Shown here piece by piece: positions 59,031 to 64,000 of a DNA stretch of 64,000 nt (its first letter is position 1; every line of letters begins with the position of its first letter). Under the pieces are notes generated by a model that did not search any database, was not told the origin of the DNA, and saw only the letters and a program-made list of their open reading frames with translations. The translations under genes were made by a program, and so were the position numbers. Source of the DNA: Calditerrivibrio sp. (GTDB lineage: Bacteria > Chrysiogenota > Deferribacteres > Deferribacterales > Calditerrivibrionaceae); NCBI GenBank assembly GCA_026415135.1, contig JAOAHS010000035.1, positions 35,911 through 99,910 on the forward strand, in the 5' to 3' direction.

Positions 59031-59789
59031 TTAAACAACCCTAATATTGTAATGCGTTTTTTGCCTTAAATAGCCAAACTCTATCCCAAACAGCTTTTCA
59101 CAGTACTTGCAGTATCTTGCCATTATATCGTATGAGTTGTTCTCCTCACTGATATGAGCAAAGTAAACCCTTTGGAGTTTGCTATGATAAAGCTCATGAA
59201 CTACCTTTAAAGCATCCCTATTGGACAAATGCCCCTTGTTAGATAGGATTCTTTTCTTAAGATGCAGGGGATAGCTACCTTTTATCAGCAAATCATCTTC
59301 ATAGTTAGATTCTAAAAATAATATATCTGACTTATCTATGGCAGATAATATATCTTTTGTCACAATACCGGTATCTGTAACAAAAGATATCTTGTAGTTA
59401 TCAATAAAGAATGAATAACCAAACGAGGCAATGCTATCGTGACTTAAGGGGAATGGGTACGTAAGCCAACCTGGAAACTCATACATTACCCCCTCATCAA
59501 TTAACTTTACATTGCCAATATCATAACCTGCATCGGATAGATGTTTTGCCACATCTAAGCAGCAGAATATGTCAGAGTTAAACAGAGCTTGATAGTACCG
59601 TAGCCCTTTAATGTGATCATGGTGTTCATGGGTTATAAAAAGATATATCTTCTTATCAACCAGCTTATCCTTTACCCTGACCAAATCCCTTTTATTTACT
59701 CCGATATCTATGAAAACACCATAATTATCATTTGTAATTAAGTAACAGTTACCTGAACTTCCAGAGGAAATAACATCAATTTCGAGCAT
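59031..59789 (-). CDS. YycJ/WalJ-type metallo-beta-lactamase fold hydrolase
   Basis: A 252-residue MBL-fold protein. SSGSSGNCYLI at the N-terminus and the metal motif THEHHDHIKGL are diagnostic of the YycJ/WalJ group, with DTG in VTDTGIVTKD and a later LESNYEDD and GHLSNRDAL. Members have nuclease-like activity and are linked to DNA repair or cell-wall control in other bacteria. No ribosome site precedes the ATG, and a TATTAT lies six bases upstream, so the message may be leaderless. It lies 43 bases upstream of the TolC-type gene on the same strand. Confidence 0.9.
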   Translation of the reverse strand: MLEIDVISSGSSGNCYLITNDNYGVFIDIGVNKRDLVRVKDKLVDKKIYLFITHEHHDHIKGLRYYQALFNSDIFCCLDVAKHLSDAGYDIGNVKLIDEGVMYEFPGWLTYPFPLSHDSIASFGYSFFIDNYKISFVTDTGIVTKDILSAIDKSDILFLESNYEDDLLIKGSYPLHLKKRILSNKGHLSNRDALKVVHELYHSKLQRVYFAHISEENNSYDIMARYCKYCEKLFGIEFGYLRQKTHYNIRVV

Positions 59790-59841
59790 TGTTTTATAAT
59801 ATATATCTTTTTAAAAAAATAAAGGGAAATGTTTGTAAAAG

Positions 59842-59865
59842 AAAAAAGGTGGGTGAACCCACCTT
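59842..59865 (-). terminator. Terminator of the TRAP transporter operon
   Basis: On the minus strand AAGGTGGG and CCCACCTT pair around TTCA, followed by a T run. It overlaps the stop codon of the permease gene. Confidence 0.88.
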
Positions 59866-61915
59866 ATACTGTTACTTTTATAGTACGACCAGCCCTTAAC
59901 TTCTGAATTATCACCACAGAAAAGAACAACAACACCCCCACAGGGTACATATAGTATCTATAGCTATGGTCGATCTCTAAAAGGGCCGTCAATATCTTTG
60001 GGTTGAAACATATCAATGAAGCAGCAAAAAGCAAAGGCATTTCGTACCATTTATTTTTAATTATCAGCCAACCTTGCAAAAGGCTTGCAAAGGATAACCC
60101 ACCGATAACAGCCATAGAAAATATCAATAGTGCAAAACTCCATGAGTTTATCCCGTGTAGTATAAGATCTGGATTGAAGATAAACATGAAAGGTATGATA
60201 AAGGTCCTCATGTGATAGATAAACCCTTGTATACCAGTTTCGATGGGGTTTGAACCTGCTAGAGCCGCAGCAGCGTAGGAACCCAGTCCAACAGGAGGTG
60301 TATCATCAGCAAGCATACCAAAATAAAAACAGAATAGATGAGCAGCCATTATTGGGACCACGTAACCGTAATTACCTCCCAATTCTACTATTACAGGGGC
60401 AATCAATGATGCCATAACAATATATGTTGCAGTAGTGGGTAGCCCCATACCTAATATCAAACTTGCTATAGCGGTAACTGTCACAAGAATATAGATATTC
60501 CCTTGGGATAAAGATTCCACGATTTGGGTTAGCATCCCACCAACACCCAATGTCACAATCCCCACAATTATTCCAGCAGAAGCACAGGCCAGTGACACAG
60601 AGACCATATTTTTAGCTCCCATTACAAAGCCATCTTTGAGTTCCATCAAAAATTTAATCAGCCCCTCTTTATAGCCCTTATTATCCTTCATTGCACTGTA
60701 CAGCTCTTTAACCAACATAATTATTGCAAGAAATATAATAGCCCTAAAAGCTGACATTTCAGGGGAATGCCTTAAAATGACCAGTTCATACAGAAGCACA
60801 AAAATAGGTATTAGGTATATCACCCCCCTCTTGAGGGTTTCAAAGAATTTGGGTGTCTCTTCAGGTGAAAGCCCCCTCATCCCCAATTTAGATGCTTCAA
60901 GATGGCTCACAAAAAACAATGCAAAATAAGAAGTAAACGCTGGTATGGCAGCAGCCTTGATCACCTCAATATAAGGAACGCCCACATATTCACCGATGAT
61001 AAAAGCAGCTGCACCCATAACAGGGGGCATGATTTGACCATCAATACTGGCAGCAACCTCAGTAGCTGCAGCTTTCTTGGCTGGATAGCCAACTTTTTTC
61101 ATCAACGGTATAGTAAACGTCCCGGTTGTAACAACATTTGCAATACTCGATCCGGAAACTAATCCCGTAAGACCGCTGGATACAATAGCAGCCTTCGCAG
61201 GTCCCCCCTTGTATTTTCCAAAGATAGACAGTGCCAAATCTATAAAAAACTTCCCTGCACCTGCCTTATCCAACATTGCCCCCAACAATACGAAATAAAA
61301 AACAACTCCAGCAGACACACCAAGCGGTATACCAAAAATCCCTTCAGTAGACAAATAGATCTGATTCATAAACTTTACAATGGAAACACTCTTCAGTGCC
61401 AAAAAATCTGGCATATATGAGCCATAAAACACATACAGGCAAAATACAACAACAATTATCGGCATAGCAAGGCCAATAACACGCCTTGTCGCCTCCAGAA
61501 TAGCAATAATTGCAACAACTCCAACATATATATCCATTTCAGTAGGGGATCCTGCTCTTGCCGCAAGCTCTTTAAAATTAAACACAGTATACATGACAGC
61601 AAAAAATCCTATTACCACAAAGATATAGTCAAAAATCGGTATCCTATCCCTTGCTGACAGAAAGCTAAAAAACCCACTGATCCTTTTCCTTTTTAAAAAG
61701 GGCATGTTTAAATATGCCAATACGATGGCAAACGCCAAATGGATTGCCCTGACCCTTGCACTGTCTAAAACAATAAAGGTCAGCAATCCAAACTGAAACA
61801 AGACCCAGCCCACAGATACCAACACTATCAAGAACTTATCGAAATTTCTTGGGTCCCTAAGTGATCCAGTATCCTCTCTTACCAATTCTTCAAGATCCAA
61901 CTGCTTTCCAGACAT
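59864..61915 (-). CDS. TRAP transporter fused permease (DctQM type)
   Basis: 683 residues with about 16-18 membrane helices. The N-terminal ~150 residues correspond to the small DctQ-like subunit and the rest to DctM. The DctM signatures GLVSGSSIANVVTTGTFTIP and GLPTTATYIVMASLIAPVI are present. With the TAXI binding protein upstream it imports organic acids or related anions using the ion gradient; the substrate is unknown. GAGGAAG precedes the ATG, just after an intergenic terminator-like hairpin. Confidence 0.95.
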   Translation of the reverse strand: MSGKQLDLEELVREDTGSLRDPRNFDKFLIVLVSVGWVLFQFGLLTFIVLDSARVRAIHLAFAIVLAYLNMPFLKRKRISGFFSFLSARDRIPIFDYIFVVIGFFAVMYTVFNFKELAARAGSPTEMDIYVGVVAIIAILEATRRVIGLAMPIIVVVFCLYVFYGSYMPDFLALKSVSIVKFMNQIYLSTEGIFGIPLGVSAGVVFYFVLLGAMLDKAGAGKFFIDLALSIFGKYKGGPAKAAIVSSGLTGLVSGSSIANVVTTGTFTIPLMKKVGYPAKKAAATEVAASIDGQIMPPVMGAAAFIIGEYVGVPYIEVIKAAAIPAFTSYFALFFVSHLEASKLGMRGLSPEETPKFFETLKRGVIYLIPIFVLLYELVILRHSPEMSAFRAIIFLAIIMLVKELYSAMKDNKGYKEGLIKFLMELKDGFVMGAKNMVSVSLACASAGIIVGIVTLGVGGMLTQIVESLSQGNIYILVTVTAIASLILGMGLPTTATYIVMASLIAPVIVELGGNYGYVVPIMAAHLFCFYFGMLADDTPPVGLGSYAAAALAGSNPIETGIQGFIYHMRTFIIPFMFIFNPDLILHGINSWSFALLIFSMAVIGGLSFASLLQGWLIIKNKWYEMPLLFAASLICFNPKILTALLEIDHSYRYYMYPVGVLLFFSVVIIQKLRAGRTIKVTV

Positions 61916-61937
61916 ATTTCTTCCTCATTTTCATAGA

Positions 61938-61961
61938 TTAAAAAAGGGGGACACGCCCCCT
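61938..61961 (-). terminator. Attenuator-like hairpin between TAXI binding protein and TRAP permease
   Basis: On the minus strand AGGGGGC and GTCCCCCT pair closely around a short loop, followed by five or six T. It lies between the two operon genes, so partial termination would give more binding protein than permease. Confidence 0.75.
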
Positions 61962-61969
61962 AATCGAGT

Positions 61970-62944
61970 TTATTTTATTAGACCTTTTTCTTTGAAATAT
62001 TTAAGTGCGCCCGGGTGCATAGGAGCCACATTTACATTTATAAGATCTTCAAGATCTAAGCCACCCAATGCGGGATGAAGCTTTTTAAACTCCTGAAGAT
62101 TCTCAACAACCTCTTTTGTGATAGCATAAACAACATCTGCTGGAACGTCTGTGCTCGTTACCAAAAGTGCCTGAATACCTATTGATGGGACTTTGCCATC
62201 TTTTGCGTTAGCAGCATTAGGATATAGAGATACTGGTATATAGCCTTTAGAATAGTATGGAAGCTCCTTTATCAGTTTTTCCACAGGGGCACCTGTAATT
62301 GGAACAATTTTCACCTTGATTCTACCGGAAGTTGCTTCACTTACGCTACCATTTGGATGTCCAACTGTATAAAAGAAAGCATCCAATCTTTCATCCTGAA
62401 TGAGTCCTGCAGATTCTACCGGCTTGATATATTCAGCTTTAAGATCAGATTCTTTCATACCAAAGGCTTTTAATAGATCCTTTGAGTTCTCAAGCTGTCC
62501 AGAACCAACACCACCCAAATTTACCCTTTTACCTTTGAGATCAGGGATACCATTTATGCCACTGTTGACTGATGCGACAAGTGTAATAAACTCATTATGA
62601 AGCCCAAACACAACCGCAAGCTTTTTTTGAGGTCCTTTATCTTTCCAAGCACCTTGACCATGATACGCTTGATATGTCAAATCTGCTTGAGCTATACCAA
62701 ATTCGAGATCTCCAGACAAAACAGAGTTAATATTATACACTGAGCCACCTGTGGATTCAACTGTTGCTTTGATGTTGTATTGGGACCTCTTTGCATTCAC
62801 AAGTCTAGCTATAGCCCCTCCAACAGGATAATAAACGCCGGTCACACCACCAGTACCTATGGTGACAAATGTTTGCTTAGTTGCAAACACCGATCCAGAG
62901 ACAATAAGTAAAAAACCTAACACCATCATTAACAATTTTTTCAT
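61970..62944 (-). CDS. TAXI-family TRAP transporter solute-binding protein
   Basis: 324 residues with a signal peptide (about 1-21), periplasmic. TFVTIGTGGVTGVYYPVGGAIARLVN is the TAXI opening (split here near residues 25-50), followed by AQADLTYQAYHG, LKGKRVNLGGVGSGQ and DAFFYTVGHPNGSV. It delivers substrate to the fused permease encoded 54 bases downstream. AGGAGG precedes the ATG. It is divergent from the J-domain gene with 207 bases between. Confidence 0.95.
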   Translation of the reverse strand: MKKLLMMVLGFLLIVSGSVFATKQTFVTIGTGGVTGVYYPVGGAIARLVNAKRSQYNIKATVESTGGSVYNINSVLSGDLEFGIAQADLTYQAYHGQGAWKDKGPQKKLAVVFGLHNEFITLVASVNSGINGIPDLKGKRVNLGGVGSGQLENSKDLLKAFGMKESDLKAEYIKPVESAGLIQDERLDAFFYTVGHPNGSVSEATSGRIKVKIVPITGAPVEKLIKELPYYSKGYIPVSLYPNAANAKDGKVPSIGIQALLVTSTDVPADVVYAITKEVVENLQEFKKLHPALGGLDLEDLINVNVAPMHPGALKYFKEKGLIK

Positions 62945-63107
62945 TTTATACCTCCTGCATATTCGTTATTTTATTTTATCTATTTTTGTTTTCATGTCAA
63001 GATATTATTAACCTTATAGCTCTTATTTTATATAACTAGATGATAAGAAATAAACTTTGTTAAGTTAGTTTTTAACACAATTAAGTCTGACCAAACAAAT
63101 TTTTGTA

Positions 63108-63134
63108 TTGAATAATTATTTTATATGGTATAAT
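63108..63134 (+). promoter_or_regulatory. Candidate promoter of the J-domain gene
   Basis: TTGAAT (63108-63113) and TATAAT (63129-63134) are 15 bases apart; a second TATAAT follows directly at 63135. It lies 18 bases before ATG 63152. The rest of this 207-base divergent region shows nothing else I can name. Confidence 0.4.
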
Positions 63135-63151
63135 TATAATATGGGGGAACT

Positions 63152-63799
63152 ATGGATCAAGAAAAGGTTAATTATTATGCAAATATACTTGAATTAGGCT
63201 ACAATTTTACCTTAGAGGAGATAAAAAAGAACTATTATAGGCTTATTAAGCAATATCATCCCGACAAAATCACAGACAAGTCTTCAAAAGAGTATTATGA
63301 AATCTTGACCCATTTCCATAAGATCAATGAAGCCTACGATTTTCTGCTCAAACATTATAGTCAAATTTCACCTAAAAGCTATAAATCTGAGGAGCAAACA
63401 GAAAAAGATTTAGAAGCATACTTTTCAAATGGTTACCGTTTTTTCAAAAAGGGTGACATAAACTCTGCCCTTGATTGCTTTATGATATGCCACAGAAGGG
63501 ATCCAAAAAACACAAATTACATAAGGATGATCGTTCGCTGTCTTATGACGAAAGATAGAAGGCTTTTAGAAGCCATCGAATATGCAAAAGCCCTTTTAGA
63601 GATAGAGCCTTATATAAGTGAGAACTACTACCTCATCGGAAGATGCTACTACCTTCTTAAAAACTTTCAATTAGCCCTTTCTTATCTTAAAAAAGCTCAC
63701 AGTATGGGCTACAACGCTGAGGATATCGAAACTATATTAGAGCAACTTGAGCCTAAATCGTTTGTAAAAAAGATGTTAACAAAATTTAAAAAAAGCTAA
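63152..63799 (+). CDS. J-domain protein with TPR repeats
   Basis: 215 residues. The N-terminal J domain (about 5-70) has the HPDK motif in KQYHPDKITDK, needed to stimulate DnaK-type chaperones. No G/F region or zinc fingers follow, so it is not a classical DnaJ. Residues ~80-200 form TPR-like helix pairs (GDINSALDCFMICHRRDPKN; AIEYAKALLEIEPYISENYY) for partner binding. GGGGG precedes the ATG. Its role is probably a specialised co-chaperone. Confidence 0.9.
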   Translation: MDQEKVNYYANILELGYNFTLEEIKKNYYRLIKQYHPDKITDKSSKEYYEILTHFHKINEAYDFLLKHYSQISPKSYKSEEQTEKDLEAYFSNGYRFFKKGDINSALDCFMICHRRDPKNTNYIRMIVRCLMTKDRRLLEAIEYAKALLEIEPYISENYYLIGRCYYLLKNFQLALSYLKKAHSMGYNAEDIETILEQLEPKSFVKKMLTKFKKS

Positions 63800-63859
63800 A
63801 TTATCTTTTTTTATCCTAAAATATGTTGTAAAATATGTGTAAATAGGTAAACTAAAAAT

Positions 63860-64000
63860 ATGAACGTAGATATTTTAAACAACAATATTGCTGTAATAGA
63901 TTTAGGCAGTAATAGCTTACGTCTTCAGATTGCCACTGTTTTTGAAAAAAGTTATAAAATAGTTTGTGAATATAAGGAGTTAATAAGAATAGGTGATGAT
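63860..64000 (+). CDS. Ppx/GppA phosphatase family protein (5' end only)
   Basis: Only the first 47 residues are in the window. AVIDLGSNSLRLQIATV is the phosphate-1 motif of the ASKHA-fold exopolyphosphatase/pppGpp phosphatase family. The start ATG has only a weak AGGT 11 bases upstream. Whether it acts on polyphosphate or pppGpp cannot be told from this fragment. Confidence 0.85.
   Translation, partial: MNVDILNNNIAVIDLGSNSLRLQIATVFEKSYKIVCEYKELIRIGDD

Noticed and set aside
58988..59038. Extended N-terminus of the TolC-type protein
   Set aside because: The extra 17 residues precede a normal signal peptide and would abolish it; GGTGTG lies before ATG 58987.
1..64000. Search by eye for CRISPR arrays, insertion sequences, integrases and rRNA
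   Set aside because: No regularly spaced repeats of 25-40 bases, no transposase or integrase motifs and no rRNA segments were seen.

Overview
This is a 64 kb stretch of an AT-rich, densely packed bacterial chromosome (roughly mid-30s percent GC by eye). Genes overlap or sit only a few bases apart, and no gap exceeds 300 bases. The gene set suggests an anaerobic or microaerophilic, motile Gram-negative that respires with multiheme cytochromes and menaquinone. It includes lnt, TolC/MacA-type export, a Pel outer-membrane porin, an octaheme cytochrome c, a heme-binding chemoreceptor, a TAXI-TRAP transporter, and UbiA/UbiX-type quinone genes beside hemE/hemH. Gene content and composition would fit Deferribacterota (Calditerrivibrio/Deferribacter-like), but that is an inference from memory of such genomes, not a search result. 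I see no insertion sequence, prophage, CRISPR array or rRNA; there is one tRNA.

Layout. 1-7 kb: the end of a PpiD/SurA-type chaperone, a chemoreceptor with a c-type heme motif behind a flagellar-sigma promoter, a STAS protein, lnt, and a minus-strand operon of a pyruvate-kinase-C-like protein, a tRNA nucleotidyltransferase-family enzyme and a small Cys-rich protein. 6.4-13.6 kb: a plus-strand run of phosphodiesterase, FAD dehydrogenase, hemE, hemH, a UbiA-type prenyltransferase, ubiX, small proteins, an HDOD protein and a lipoprotein. 13.6-16 kb: a degenerate kinase fused to FapA. 16.2-20.6 kb: a cassette of an unrecognised 777-residue protein, a phosphatidylserine decarboxylase and an Lgt-like enzyme. 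20.5-28.6 kb: CAAX protease, Tat-exported alkaline phosphatase, DUF362/polyferredoxin operon, Rrf2 regulator and sulfur-assimilation genes metY-cysK. 28.6-41.3 kb: octaheme cytochrome, EAL-HDOD protein, hemB, tRNA-Leu with anticodon AAG, antiporter-EIIA fusion, CHASE2 cyclase, larC and a hybrid histidine kinase.

41.4-55.8 kb holds the most striking locus: a nine-gene Pel exopolysaccharide operon. Its first gene encodes a MinD-type ATPase fused to a YcgR/PilZ c-di-GMP receptor and a DUF4388 domain. Then come pelC, D, E, F, G and A, a membrane-anchored TPR protein, and an unusual PelB that starts with an AMIN domain. PelD keeps its RxxD c-di-GMP site, so the operon encodes two likely c-di-GMP receptors. 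A direct-repeat array and a promoter placed for a leaderless message lie just upstream.

55.8-64 kb: a convergent TolC/MacA/ABC-ATPase export operon without a permease, a YycJ-type metallo-hydrolase, a TRAP-TAXI transporter with an internal terminator, a J-domain/TPR protein and the start of a Ppx/GppA phosphatase.

Signalling is the common thread. Chemoreceptor, STAS, HDOD, EAL-HDOD, PilZ, adenylate cyclase and hybrid kinase all occur here, and the Pel locus is the probable output of the c-di-GMP branch. The best candidates for undescribed biology are the MinD-PilZ-DUF4388 protein within the Pel operon, the 777-residue protein/Psd/Lgt cassette, and the pseudokinase-FapA fusion.
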